Of a DNA stretch of 64,000 nt, positions 1 through 9,826 are shown piece after piece (positions within the stretch are counted from its first letter, which is position 1; every line of letters begins with the position of its first letter). The notes beneath the pieces are model-generated. The model did no database searches, had not been told where the DNA came from, and saw only the letters and a list, made by a program, of their open reading frames with translations. The position numbers were made by a program, and so were the translations under genes. Origin of the DNA: Dendrolimus kikuchii. Lineage: Eukaryota; Arthropoda; Insecta; Lepidoptera; Lasiocampidae. Location of the stretch: NCBI GenBank assembly GCA_019925095.2, contig CM034394.1, positions 21,128,272-21,192,271 of the forward strand, written 5' to 3'.

Positions 1-330
1 TCGCACCCCTTCCGCTTTGTCTCTGTCAGACATAAGGCATCCAGGCTTCTCTCATTCATTATATCAATCATTTCGTCCATCTTATCTTTCATCCCACCTC
101 TCACATTCCACGTGCCTATACGGCACTCTGCTCCTCTCGACCCGCCAGGTTTGGCGCTGCGTGAAGGGTGGCGGCCCCCTTCGCCGCATGCGCGAGAATT
201 CACACCGACGGGGGCGCATCGGTGAGCGTCGCCTGCGGGGGACGCCCTATCGTGCACTGCACGCCGGTGAATTCTGGTCAGAATTGTGGCCCTCTGGGCC
301 AGCGGGGATCGCGACGAGCACGCTTCTGAC
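1..330 (-). CDS. LINE endonuclease N-terminus, partial at window edge
   Basis: On the minus strand one frame runs open from about 330 to base 1 and is cut by the window start. It reads ECRIGTWNVRGG, then a helix-like stretch rich in M, D and E, then LDALCLTETKRKG. TWNV followed about 30 residues later by L-LTETK is the start of an apurinic/apyrimidinic-type endonuclease domain as found at the N-terminus of RTE-like and other LINE pol proteins; the E of TETK is the metal-binding glutamate. Upstream residues are Arg/Gly/Pro-rich and may be 5' leader rather than protein, so the true start is unclear. The rest of the ORF lies outside the window. It may be the 5' half of the same RTE-like family whose 3' end occurs at 27.3 kb, but no overlap allows a test here. 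Confidence 0.7.
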
Positions 331-337
331 ATGACCC

Positions 338-515
338 CCAACCTTGAGTTGTGTTCCGACATTAGTGACCAGGTTCCAGTTTCCCTTAAGAGAGTAGCAG
401 CGCATTTGTAGCAACTTTGCTGTTGCAAATGTCTATAGGCGATGGTAACCGCTTTCCATCAAGTGGGCCGTTAGTCTGCCTGTCTGCTGATCTCCTGCAA
501 TAATAAAAAAAAAAA
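338..515 (+). repeat. Family A retroposon, 5'-truncated
   Basis: This is the 3' half of a repeat of about 312 bp found repeatedly in the window. It ends in CTCCTGCAATAATAAAAAA, an A-rich tail. It abuts the LINE ORF of the opposite strand. Confidence 0.75.
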
Positions 516-524
516 CAAGAGACG

Positions 525-760
525 TTCAGCTAGTGTCAGTGCTGTCACCGCAATACATATACATATAATGATTGTTGGAACACAATAAAGAAAATAAACT
601 GTTATAATTTCATTTAAAGCTCACAAAACATATCCTAGTGAGTGTGTGAACCCCCGGGGGACGAATGCAGTGTGGCGGTGGACTGGTGGCGAGGTAAGTC
701 TCTCTTCCCTTTCTTCTTCTTCTACGTCCCTTTGCCTTCTCCCGGCCATCGCATCGCGCC
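525..760 (+). repeat. Family D repeat
   Basis: Related to 19,730-20,035 and 41,880-42,190. The shared core has a CCCCCGGGGGA-type motif and then GGACTGGTGGCGAGGTAAGT, which looks like a splice donor or a primer-binding-site-like TGGCGA. It could be the leader of an LTR element; the class is not established. Confidence 0.5.
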
Positions 761-1099
761 TGCAATAGGAAGCAATAAAAATGGTATATTGTTAAAAATT
801 AATTATCGGTCTATCGGTTCTAGAGAGAGAGCGTAAATTGGAATTGGTCGTTTTTATTTAACTTTTGTAATAGTCGTTCTTCTTAGAATTAATCAAATGT
901 CGGCATAAAACTTATTTTAATCATAAGATGGTGGTTTGTTAAGCTGATTGATTCATTTATATCTTTCTATTTGATTCATGTAAATGTGGCGAGTGATGGT
1001 GGAACAATCTAGTTGGTGTAAGAAGTTTTAGTAAAAGGTAGAAGATTCTGGAAGGAAAAGACAAGGACAGATACATTTTAGAAAGGGATAGACGATGAA

Positions 1100-1309
1100 C
1101 ATAAATATTTTCTCACTCGCTTTTTAACTTCATTCTTTAATAGTAGAATGTTACATGAGGGACGAAAGTGACCTATTTAAGCACTCGAACTATTTGCGCC
1201 CTCGCTACGCCCGTGCGCCAAACCATCTCTTGCCTAAATAGGTCAATTTCATCCCTCGTGTAACAATCTACTATTAAATAATGAAGTTAAAGAGCTAGAT
1301 ATTTATGGC
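1100..1309. mobile_element. Palindromic MITE
   Basis: Long terminal inverted repeats of about 75-80 bp (1,100-1,180 and 1,233-1,309) share TTTAACTTCATT, TAATAGTAGA and GACCTATTTA blocks. Between them is a CpG-rich core of about 60 bp containing GCACTCGAACTATT and GCGCCCTCGCT. The core is shared with 58,340-58,410. It has no coding capacity. Confidence 0.75.
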
Positions 1310-1611
1310 ACCGTCTAATAATGTAAGATTTATTATCTTTTGATATTTAAGATTACCGCGCGATTGTTATTATAGCTGTGAGATAAAAGGGTACACAACT
1401 TGCAGTAATCTGCAGTTTTTCCTTCGATAGCTTGATTTGATCTAGATACCAGTAAAACATTCTTAAATCTTCCATTTTAATTGTTCGAAAGTTCAATATC
1501 CGTCCTGGCGCGGTTAGTTAATTTGAGCTCTTAATAAAGATTTTTTGAGTGGAACTTCTTAGTTCGTAAGCGTGCGTAGCGGGCGAGATGCGAAGCGTAA
1601 TGAAAAATATT

Positions 1612-1860
1612 TTACAAATCCTACTAGTATTATAACCGCGAAAGTTTGTAAGAATGTATTGATGTATGTTTGTTATTCTTTCACGCAAAAACTACTGAAT
1701 GGATTTTGATGAAACTTTACAATAATATAGCTTAGACATCAGAATAACACATAGGCTATAATTTATAAATACATAGTGTGAATGATCATCATTACCACAA
1801 TTTACTATCACCACGTGGGTGAAACCGCAGGGGATAGCTATTATAAAATAAATAGAAACA
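1612..1860 (-). repeat. Family E, RTE-like LINE 3' end
   Basis: In minus orientation it ends CTTTCGCGGTTATAATACTAG, the typical degenerate 3' end of abundant RTE-like insect LINEs. It is related to 17,895-18,066 and 38,200-38,370, which contain TTTTGCGTGAAA and TTTATAATAT blocks. Confidence 0.6.
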
Positions 1861-2363
1861 GAAAGACAATAGAAACAAAGTAAGTCCTAAATTGGACCTA
1901 GTCTCAGCATAATGTTAGCCAACATGGACTGCGTACTTCCGCCTGGGGCCAGAAAGTGAAGTCACAGTAGCCAATACAAGACACATAACAACAATATACA
2001 GGTGAATTTTGCAAGTGGGGCTTCAGGGCTCTCCTAAACTGTGCTAAATAGCGAAAAACATTAAAAGAACTCTCGAGGCTGATTTTGATGAAGACTAAAA
2101 TGGTGTCATTAGATTTTTGAAAAATAAATTACTCATGTCAAGAATCGCATTGGCTGATTTTGAAAAAATAAACATATTCTGTATTATATTATACCAAATT
2201 CTATATTATAACCAAATCATAGTGTAGCTTGTAAGGATTAGTTTCTGTGAAGGAATGTCAAATGGCATACCAAGGGAAGGTTTTTTTATAACAAAATGTT
2301 CTATTTTCCATACATTAATTAAACATCAAATTGCGTCGGACATTTGACGCACTTCATTTGAAT

Positions 2364-2677
2364 GTCGTGGTAGCGTAATGGCTAGCGCACGCGTCCCAGA
2401 CTCAGAGGGCGCGGGTTCGATCCTGGCCGGATCGCATGCACCACTTAGGCATTTTTCTGATCTAATGTGCATATTGTTACAATTACCACGTGCTAACAAC
2501 GGTGAAGGAAAACATCGTGATGCAACCTGCACATCGAGATAACCGATGTATCAAACCTGTCAAGCCGCCTTGGACAAGCGTGGCGGGTATACTGTCCGTT
2601 CCCCTATAATAGGAGGCCCGAGCCCAGCAGTGCGACAAGTATGGGCTGTTATTATTATTTATTATTATTATTTGCAT
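2364..2677 (+). repeat. SINE B, tRNA-derived SINE, full length
   Basis: A tRNA-like head carries an A-box-like GTAATGGCTAGCGC and a B-box GGGTTCGATCC at normal tRNA spacing. It is followed by an unrelated body of about 220 bp and an (ATT)n tail. The head is not a usable tRNA gene because it runs directly into the body found in all copies. Other copies are at 11.7, 20.8, 38.7, 39.4, 46.0 and 52.5 kb. Confidence 0.85.
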
Positions 2678-2689
2678 GCATCAATTGAC

Positions 2690-4103
2690 TGATTTGATTG
2701 ATGGATTCACAGAAATTAATCCTTACATTCACCTGTATATACAATATAATACAGTTTCATAATAATAAATGAATTGCAGATTAAATAACAATGTATTAAA
2801 CCAATAATTTTAATATCAAATACATAAGAATGGAAGTAATTGGGGATGTTTTAAATTGGGATGGAAAGGAACGATCCATTCATTCGTTCCTTTCTTTCAT
2901 TATCCATTCTTTCCCAAACTATGAGTCGCGACCCACTGATGAGTACGTGAGCGAACAACTGGTGGGCTTTGAAAGCTATAATGACAAAAGCAGGACGTAA
3001 CTACATCCTTTATTTAATTTATTTAGACACTCCTTGTATTTAATTAAATGTTAACATTTTCGACTATAACCGATATTTTTCTTCATTTAAACAGTCGTAC
3101 GTTTATATACTTATGCCTCTTTATCTTTATAGCTGCCCAAAAGTGAGTTTCAAATTTGGAAGCCTTTTTTAAGTGTGTTTACAAAAATAACTCACACGGG
3201 TTTCGATATTTAAACTATGTTTTTAATCACATATCAAACACACACATATTGTCTTATCACTATATATAAATTTTGTAACTATACACACATTTATTATGAA
3301 GAAGGGAAGTTCGTTTACTTAATCTACGACTATGGCTTTCAATGTCTCGGACTTACTAATACACATTTCGCACAACCCTGTGATACCTGACACCTGTTAT
3401 TGCTTCGTCTTTGCTATCCCTTTGCAGGTAGGGGCGAGGCTGAGTAACGGTACTGTCTAACGGGGCTGTGCTCTACTTACCAGGATAATGGTATATACAA
3501 GAAATTCGATATTTAACATTACATACATACGCTACATTTGGGGACCGCTGTATTATAATATTCTTTTGACCACGATATTACTAAACATTTTGTGTATTTT
3601 AAGACCTATTAACTAAATTAGAACGTTTTTGTGGAGACAAAGAAAATAATTAGGTACTTGTAGGAGCGCTAGAGTCAAAAGCGAAAACAGACTTGTAAGT
3701 ATAGTTAAAGTATAAAAACAGGTCTGTTCGCCCTTTAGATAAAATAATAGTGTTGTAATAAAGAGGGAAGCGAACTGTTTTCTTAGGATCCGCGTACAAA
3801 TTGCTGTATCCGTATATGTAAGGAAAATATTTTCCCTTCGCACACACGCGACGATATTCTTGTTTGACAATGAAAATATCCTTCAAATGCTATAAAAGAG
3901 TTTTTGGGTTATAAAAGAGTTATAGTTACTCCGTACATAACACATCTTTGCTTCAATAACGTGTTGTCCTGAAAATTGAAATTTTAGAAGTGTTTTTTGT
4001 AATTTACAAAAATAACTGTATCGAAACGAATGACGTGGTATCATTTAAAATACATTGTAGATTGATAGAGAAAAGTTATTCCTTTAGATAAACTTATTAT
4101 ATA
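2690..4103. other. No gene or recognised repeat
   Basis: A+T-rich sequence with frequent stops in all frames. I see only small hairpins and low-complexity stretches. Confidence 0.5.
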
Positions 4104-4320
4104 CAGTGTAAACTCCATGTAACGTCACTCGATTTAACGATAAACTCCTTTAAGCGTCGAAATCACTTGACTTTGGTTGGTTTAGCTTGTCTTCCATATG
4201 TGCGCATGCGTCTCGCGGGTGCCGACGTCAGTCAAGGTCCCGGAGGCACAGATATGCGCAAGATCTCCTCCCGTAATACCGCTGCAGGGGCCCTCTAGCA
4301 TCTAGGTAGCAGAAAAGTCT

Positions 4321-7017
4321 TCACCCCTGTTGACGAAGGGACACGACGAGTGGATTTCGATGGTGCGGCGCGAGATCGAAATACTTACGCGAGAGCGACG
4401 TAATGTAGTTTTTGATGGAGGGAAGCTCCAGATCGCGGTGGAGGTCGACGTTACGCATATAGAGGGGAGCACCGACGGCTCTGCGCATGAATTTGTTTTG
4501 CACGATTTGCAATTTATCTAAAAGGGCAGGCTTGGCATGGCCGAATACCACACTCGCGTATGTCATGATCGGGCGGATGCATGTTTTATACAAAGTAAGC
4601 TTGTGTCTGAGGGACATTTTGCTTCGTTTGTCTATCATGGGTGCTAAACGACCCATCACAAATCGCGCTCTATTTCGGATTATAGTGATATGCTCGTTGA
4701 AGCGCAAGTTCCGATCTAGGGTGACACCCAGGTATTTGGTGTACTTTTCCCAGGGAATTTGTTGTTCGTAGAGCGAAATGGTTTTTAGGCGAAGGCAAGC
4801 GCGTTTGGGGGAGCGAAGCGTGCCCGGGGAAAAGAACATTGCTGCGCTTTTCTCCGGGTTTACCTCTATCCTCCATTTGCGAAACCATTCGCCTAGCTCT
4901 GTGACAGCTGCCTGCAGCCGGACGCAAGCCATTTGTCGGTTGCGATCTGATGTATAGAGTGCGGTGTCATCCGCGAAGAGGGCTAACTCCACATCTGGAG
5001 TTTTTGGGATGTCGCTGGTGTACAGCGTGAAAAGTAGTGGGGACAGGGCCGAGCCCTGTGGTACACCGGCTGTGAGTGGGTGAGGGGACGAGCGCGTTCC
5101 CTCCACTCGAAAACGGAAGCTTCGGCCTAAGAGGAAGTCTCGCAAGATGAGCACGAGTCTGTCTGGCACACCGAACTGGTACAACTTGTAAATCAAGCCG
5201 TTGTGCCAGACCTTGTCGAAGGCTTTTGCTACGTCTAGGAACAGTGCGGCTGTTCCTATAGGGCGGGGGCGATGGGCAAAGTGAGATAGTATGTGCTCCG
5301 TGATGCGGTGCACCTGTTGCACACATGAGTGTCTAGCACGGAAGCCAAATTGCTCATCAGGTAATAGATGTTTGCTGAAGGCAAAATCTCTAAGTCGTGA
5401 GAGGATGACTCTCTCGTAAAGCTTGCTGAGTGCGCTTAGTAGGCTGATTGGACGGTAGCTGGACGGTTTATTAGCCGGTTTTCCCGGCTTGTGAATACCA
5501 ATGACATCTGCCTCCTTCCAGATCGCGGGGAAGGAGCAGTTTGTTATGGCGGCATTAAAGATGCTCACCAGGATTATAATTAGATGGGCGGGTAGGAGTT
5601 TTAAAACGCGATTGTTGATGCCATCGGTCCCTGGGGCCTTTCGCGGTTTGAGAGACTTGATCAGATCTTGCACTTCTTCGACTGTGACCGGGTCGAGTGT
5701 GGTTTCCGCTGGTAAGGAGGATCTACGTTCGACCTCGGAGTCCACCTCCGTCAGGTGTGACTGGTCGACGTTTTGCGTAGTGGGGGAGCATTGAAGCTCT
5801 AGACTCTGAGCAAGGCACTCGGCTTTCTCCTCGTCATCGAACGCCTCGGTGTTGTCGGCTCTTTCTAGCGCGGGTATGACAGTAAGGGTGTCTGATTTGA
5901 GAGCTCTAGCCAGCTTCCAGTACGCCTGGTGAGTTGGTTCGATATCCCTCAACGTTCTGTCCCAACGTTGTTCCCTGACTTCCCGGATACGTAGTTTGAC
6001 CTCGCGCTCTAGTTCGCGGAGTCGGATTCTGTTATCCTCGGTGGGATATCTGTCATGAGCTCTGGAGGCGGCTCTCTTTTCCCTCAGCAGTACCCTCACC
6101 TCGTCCGGCAGGCATAAGTGGCGGTCATCCTCCACTGGCACCTGCCTGGACGAGTTCCGCACTGCGGATTGAAGGTGGCTGGTGAGGGCTTCGATCGCCC
6201 TCTCCGTGTCTTGGCGGGACCCGATGTGATCTGGGATGCGGTCCAGGTCTTGTGAGCTGGTTGCCTTGAGGAGGTCCCCAAGTCTCAACCAGTCCACAGA
6301 GGTCCTAGTTTCAGATGTCTGGTCTGTCTGTGGTCCTAATCTAAGGATAACCGGACGATGGTCCGAGTCTATATCGTCCATCGTTTCGATCGAATGGAAC
6401 TGAAGAGTTACGCCCCTCAGTAATGCTAGGTCGAGAGTGTTTGGGGTCCCCCAGTCGCGGTTGGGGGGATATCTTGTGGGGGTCATGGGCGTTAGTATAT
6501 CAAACAAAAGATTGTCTGATATATTTATTAGGGCTCTGCCATTGGTGTTAGTGGTATTGCAATTCCACTGCTCGTGTTTGCAATTCAGATCTCCGGCTAT
6601 TATAACAGCCGGGCCTAGGTTGAATAGGGCTTCTAGGTCTTTTTTAATAAGGGTTTTTTGGCATGCGAGGTATGCTGAGACTATGACTAGAGGTTGGTGG
6701 CCAGTCATTGCTAGTCTGCAGGCGGATACCTCCATACCTTCTAGTGGAGGGGTGACTACAGGCATGCAGTGTAGGGATCTCCTGAAATAGATCAGGGTGC
6801 CGCCACCACGGCCTACCCTGTCATGTCTAGTGACCCGATAGTTAGAGATCTTTGGATCTCTATTACTCGGTTTCAGGAAGGTCTCCTGTACTAGTAGTAT
6901 ATCTACTTGATTGGTAACCAGGAAGTCATGGACCAAGTCGCGCTGGTTTCGAAGGCCGTTGGCGTTATAAGTCGCCAGAGTCAATGAGCGTGGTTTATTT
7001 CTACCTACATGCGCCAT
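4321..7017 (-). CDS. LINE ORF2: endonuclease and reverse transcriptase
   Basis: 898 codons, open throughout, close to the usual length for Jockey ORF2. Residues about 10-225 form an AP-type endonuclease that would nick target DNA: TYNANGLRNQ near 16, VQETFLK near 43, GDLNCKHEQW near 142 and SDHRPVILRL near 220. Residues about 460-760 are the reverse transcriptase: APGTDGINNRV, YRPISLLSALSKLYERVI, LFLDVAKAFDKVWHNGL (motif A), GVPQGSALSPLLFTLY (motif B), ALFADDTALY (catalytic FADD near 681) and KYLGVTLD (motif E-like). A C-terminal part of about 130 residues has no RNase H or zinc knuckle that I recognise. The start Met follows the ORF1 stop by 38 nt, implying reinitiation or internal initiation. 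All catalytic motifs are present, so the enzyme could be functional. Long ORFs on the opposite strand here are compositional shadows. Confidence 0.95.
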   Translation of the reverse strand: MAHVGRNKPRSLTLATYNANGLRNQRDLVHDFLVTNQVDILLVQETFLKPSNRDPKISNYRVTRHDRVGRGGGTLIYFRRSLHCMPVVTPPLEGMEVSACRLAMTGHQPLVIVSAYLACQKTLIKKDLEALFNLGPAVIIAGDLNCKHEQWNCNTTNTNGRALINISDNLLFDILTPMTPTRYPPNRDWGTPNTLDLALLRGVTLQFHSIETMDDIDSDHRPVILRLGPQTDQTSETRTSVDWLRLGDLLKATSSQDLDRIPDHIGSRQDTERAIEALTSHLQSAVRNSSRQVPVEDDRHLCLPDEVRVLLREKRAASRAHDRYPTEDNRIRLRELEREVKLRIREVREQRWDRTLRDIEPTHQAYWKLARALKSDTLTVIPALERADNTEAFDDEEKAECLAQSLELQCSPTTQNVDQSHLTEVDSEVERRSSLPAETTLDPVTVEEVQDLIKSLKPRKAPGTDGINNRVLKLLPAHLIIILVSIFNAAITNCSFPAIWKEADVIGIHKPGKPANKPSSYRPISLLSALSKLYERVILSRLRDFAFSKHLLPDEQFGFRARHSCVQQVHRITEHILSHFAHRPRPIGTAALFLDVAKAFDKVWHNGLIYKLYQFGVPDRLVLILRDFLLGRSFRFRVEGTRSSPHPLTAGVPQGSALSPLLFTLYTSDIPKTPDVELALFADDTALYTSDRNRQMACVRLQAAVTELGEWFRKWRIEVNPEKSAAMFFSPGTLRSPKRACLRLKTISLYEQQIPWEKYTKYLGVTLDRNLRFNEHITIIRNRARFVMGRLAPMIDKRSKMSLRHKLTLYKTCIRPIMTYASVVFGHAKPALLDKLQIVQNKFMRRAVGAPLYMRNVDLHRDLELPSIKNYITSLSRKYFDLAPHHRNPLVVSLRQQG

Positions 7018-7055
7018 TTGTTACCGGTAACAAGAATTTGTACTAGGTTGTTTAG

Positions 7056-8930
7056 TTACAACGATCTAAGTATTTGGAGGAGGTACGCGTGATCCATTTC
7101 GATCACGAGTTGATCCCGGAGGGAGGGTTGAGTTGACTCTGAAACTTGTCTCAGTTTCCGAGCCAAGAGTTGGACCTCTTCCAGGTCGAAGGGCAAGTTC
7201 TTGGCGAATTTAGTCGCCAAAGCTAAGTCCTCCGCTATAGAGTGGTGGGCCGATGGCCCAGAAGGTGCCTTAGAAATGGGGGCGGGGGAGAGGGTGGCCG
7301 AGGGTAGGCCGGCCATAACTGGGGCACGCGTCCTCAGCGGAGGAAACGCTTCCGTCGTGGGAAGACCCGTCCAGTGGTTTACCACTGGAGGGGGGGCCGC
7401 CACGAATGCGGGTTTGTTCGGCACTTTTCTAGTGCCTTTTTGGGCATTGCCCTTTCCGACCTTACGTTTGGGTCGGGGGGCGGCAGGGCAGCCTCTGTAG
7501 TTAGCAGGGTGACCCGCTTGGCCGCAGAGGATGCAGCTGGGTGGCTCCGGGGAGTCCCGGGTGCGAGTGCACTCCGAGGTCCCGTGGTCGCCCAGGCACT
7601 TGACGCACCTGGGACGGGATTGACAATGAAGGGCAGAGTGCCCATAAAGTTGGCAGCGATGACACTGCCGTAGTGTATGTTTTTCGTGTGGACGTTCCAC
7701 ACGAAGGCCAGAGAGGCCACAGACCTTCTCAAGTTCGAAGATCTTTTTCCCCTCTGGGGAGAGGTCGAGGACAACCAATACTAGGTTTAGAGGCGACTTT
7801 GTGGCGTCGCCTCTGTGCATACGGTGCACTTCGTGCACTGGTAGGGCTTGGGACTTAAGGTCCTCTAGAATGTAGGAACTTTCAATTTCCTGAGGAAGTC
7901 CGCGAATTACAGCCCGAAGGCGTTTTTCTTCTGGCAGGGCGTAAGTGTAGTAACCGATTTTACGGTCACATAATAGAGTAGTTAGGGCGCGGTGGTCACT
8001 TGAAGATGTGACCATAACTTTGATGCCGTGTTGGGTATCACGGGCCTCTTTTATGGAGATTGCCTTACCTGGCAGTTCCTTAGCGAGTTGAAGCCAATGA
8101 GCTTTCTCGCGGATGATCAGGGGTGGCGGCGGGCGCTGTGAAGGTGGCCCAGGGCGGCTGGAAGGTGCCATTGTCGGTTTTGTGCCCGCAGTGGGGGCGG
8201 GGTTGGGGGGGACCTCCCTCTGGGTCTTACGTTTTTTACTACGATTGACGGTTATGAAACCGTCATCGTCTTCGCGGTCTAAGGGGATATTCGCGGGAGG
8301 CGCGACATCCATGGGGGTAATTTCATCGGCTGGTGTAAGAGGGGCAACCCTGAGGTATTGCGAACCTTCAGTGGTTAAGTCGATTTCTCGACGAGAATCG
8401 ATTACGCGATGGATGGGCGAACGCGAACGCGATGTCGTCGAACTCGCGGAGCTCGAACGCGGTTTTCCCGGTGTGGGACCGCGAGAAAACGAGGCGCGCG
8501 ACTTTGGTGCCACACGGTGGGCGTCGTTGAGCGGGGGTGCGGGCGGCGGGCGCACCGGTAACACGGCGGGTACGGACGCGGGGGGCGCGGGCGCTGCGGT
8601 AGAGCGCAGGTGGTCTGCGGCATGTGCGGCTGCGGGGGTCGCGGGGGGTGCGATGGTCGCGGCAGATGCGGGCGCGGGGAGGGGGGCCTGCGCGGGGGCC
8701 CTTTGCACGTGTGACTCGCGGGACACAGGTTTCTCGGAATTAAGTTCCGAGATAACAACGGACGCCATTGATTGGGACTCCGGAGTCCTCAAAAATTGGT
8801 CGAGTGCTTGAGGGAATTGCTGTCGTAAAAACGACAGCAAACCCTCTAACAGCGACGGAGAGGCCTCCACGCCGTCCATTGTCCCTGAGGGGGACGAACG
8901 ATTTGGTGGAAAAACCACCTGATGATGCAC
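7056..8930 (-). CDS. LINE ORF1: gag-like nucleic-acid-binding protein
   Basis: Up to 624 codons. The first ATG is at 8,930, but a second Met (MDGVEASPS, start 8,879) may be the real start because the intervening residues look like leader. The N-terminal 200 residues are Ala/Pro-rich, low complexity and G+C-rich. Then comes a PRE_C2HC-type domain about residues 275-400 (HWLQLAKEL to YTYALPEEKRLRAVIRGLP) and three CCHC-type zinc knuckles about 417-480 (CHRCQLYGHSALHC, CVKCLGDHGTSEC, CILCGQAGHPANYRGC). This combination is typical of insect Jockey ORF1 proteins, which coat the element RNA. A C-terminal tail of about 140 residues follows. No frameshift is present. Confidence 0.93.
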   Translation of the reverse strand: MHHQVVFPPNRSSPSGTMDGVEASPSLLEGLLSFLRQQFPQALDQFLRTPESQSMASVVISELNSEKPVSRESHVQRAPAQAPLPAPASAATIAPPATPAAAHAADHLRSTAAPAPPASVPAVLPVRPPPAPPLNDAHRVAPKSRASFSRGPTPGKPRSSSASSTTSRSRSPIHRVIDSRREIDLTTEGSQYLRVAPLTPADEITPMDVAPPANIPLDREDDDGFITVNRSKKRKTQREVPPNPAPTAGTKPTMAPSSRPGPPSQRPPPPLIIREKAHWLQLAKELPGKAISIKEARDTQHGIKVMVTSSSDHRALTTLLCDRKIGYYTYALPEEKRLRAVIRGLPQEIESSYILEDLKSQALPVHEVHRMHRGDATKSPLNLVLVVLDLSPEGKKIFELEKVCGLSGLRVERPHEKHTLRQCHRCQLYGHSALHCQSRPRCVKCLGDHGTSECTRTRDSPEPPSCILCGQAGHPANYRGCPAAPRPKRKVGKGNAQKGTRKVPNKPAFVAAPPPVVNHWTGLPTTEAFPPLRTRAPVMAGLPSATLSPAPISKAPSGPSAHHSIAEDLALATKFAKNLPFDLEEVQLLARKLRQVSESTQPSLRDQLVIEMDHAYLLQILRSL

Positions 8931-9055
8931 TTTTCACTGCAATATTACACCCGCTCTCAATAACGACAACAATTAAGTAATAAAAAGTAGCTTTTCAGTT
9001 GCCAAAATTAGTAAAAGCTGCGCAGCTGTTTAAGTTCTTTTTCGTTTTATTATCC

Positions 9056-9247
9056 TAGCCCGTAATAAACTCAACTGTTGGCATCATGCATACTGAAATT
9101 TCTAAGTACTTCCTTTTTTACCAAGATGCCTCAATGTCGCAAAATATGAATAAAATAAGTAAAAAAAATACAACAAAGTTATTGATGCAGCAAAAGAAGT
9201 CAGACAAAATAACAGATTTCTCTCCATTTAACGACAACTCTTTATAA
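9056..9247 (+). pseudogene. Tigger-like transposase C-terminus, relic
   Basis: The plus-strand frame from 9,056 encodes about 63 residues, including TEISKYFLFYQDASM and ending QQKKSDKITDFSPFNDNSL before TAA. A hydrophobic/aromatic segment followed by a basic run and a K-I-T-D-F-type end just inside the TIR is how Tigger/pogo/jerky transposases commonly finish. An in-frame TAG lies immediately upstream, and all DNA-binding and DDE regions are missing. This is family-level inference from a short, diverged match. Confidence 0.5.
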
Positions 9248-9312
9248 CGCCATAAAATGCATAATCCCTCCAGTGTTGTTATATAGAGTTTACGCTGTAT
9301 TAATAATTTTCA

Positions 9313-9480
9313 TGATGCTATAAATAACATTAATAGATACATCTTATACATTTCTAGTTGGAGTAAAGAGTTTGGACTTATTGTTAATCCGACGAAGGCC
9401 CAAGTTGTTGTCATTGGGAGTTCACGGATGGGTCAAAGGTCTAAGAATAGCTTTGTTCCCCGAATTGCTTTAGACTGGCA
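9313..9480 (+). pseudogene. LINE reverse-transcriptase fragment
   Basis: The plus-strand frame includes HDAINNINRYILYISSWSK, then EFGLIVNPTKAQVVVIGSS. This corresponds to the segment after the catalytic YADD of Jockey/CR1-like reverse transcriptases, where WS...FGL.VNPTK...IG is conserved. Only about 55 codons are recognisable. The fragment begins next to the Tigger right end, so the Tigger copy may have inserted into or beside it. Confidence 0.6.
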
Positions 9481-9826
9481 GCTTCACACTAACAGCAGGC
9501 TTCAGAGTGCTAGTTGTAATTACAGTATCCGGTAATGCTTTGGCGCTATTTTAGTCTCATTTGACTCATAGCGTCCATTTGCGCCATCTGTCCGGACTTT
9601 TGGCATGTGATTAGTTGATTGCTGACGTCCGTTCGCAGATAATAAATGCCTCAACACTGACAACCGTTTATTTGACTACCAAGATCCGGTTACTTAACAG
9701 TAGAAGACTGCATATCCGGTTAATGACTATTTTAGCTACGTGGTTTTTCCTCAATTACTACGTCGATTTTAACAGGTAGATGATGATTACATATAAAAAC
9801 TAAATATAAGTTAATTTTACACATTT

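Larger units (their letters stand above)
4310..8990 (-). mobile_element. Jockey-type non-LTR retrotransposon, apparently complete coding
   Basis: Two long minus-strand ORFs (ORF1 gag-like, ORF2 endonuclease/reverse transcriptase) are separated by 38 nt, the normal order for the Jockey clade. Both are uninterrupted. The outer limits are approximate. The 5' UTR lies somewhere right of 8,930. The 3' UTR lies left of 4,320, and I see no poly(A) (poly(T) on the plus strand) between 4,104 and 4,320, so the 3' end or tail may be lost or atypical. No target duplication was found. Confidence 0.8.
4104..9297 (+). mobile_element. Tigger/pogo-like DNA transposon (host of a nested LINE)
   Basis: The left end reads CAGTGTAAACTCCATGTAAC and the right end, read on the minus strand, CAGCGTAAACTCTATATAAC; both are flanked by TA (4,102-4,103 and 9,298-9,299), the Tc1/mariner-superfamily target. 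The ends contain repeated TTTAACG/TATAACR blocks as in Tigger/pogo TIRs. Most of the transposon interior is gone and the space is filled by a Jockey-type LINE, but a transposase C-terminus remains at 9,056-9,247. The TIRs are imperfect, so the transposon is old. Confidence 0.65.

Noticed and set aside
17..334. 105-codon plus-strand ORF at the window start
   Set aside because: Opposite strand of a clear LINE endonuclease frame, which explains its openness.
2364..2440. tRNA genes in the SINE B and SINE G heads
   Set aside because: A and B boxes are present, but the sequence continues into SINE bodies in every copy, acceptor stems are not paired convincingly, and copies are dispersed.
8113..8811. 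232-codon plus-strand ORF and other long ORFs opposite the Jockey ORFs
   Set aside because: Antisense shadows of G+C-rich ORF1 and ORF2; Gly/Ala/Arg-rich composition and no domain.
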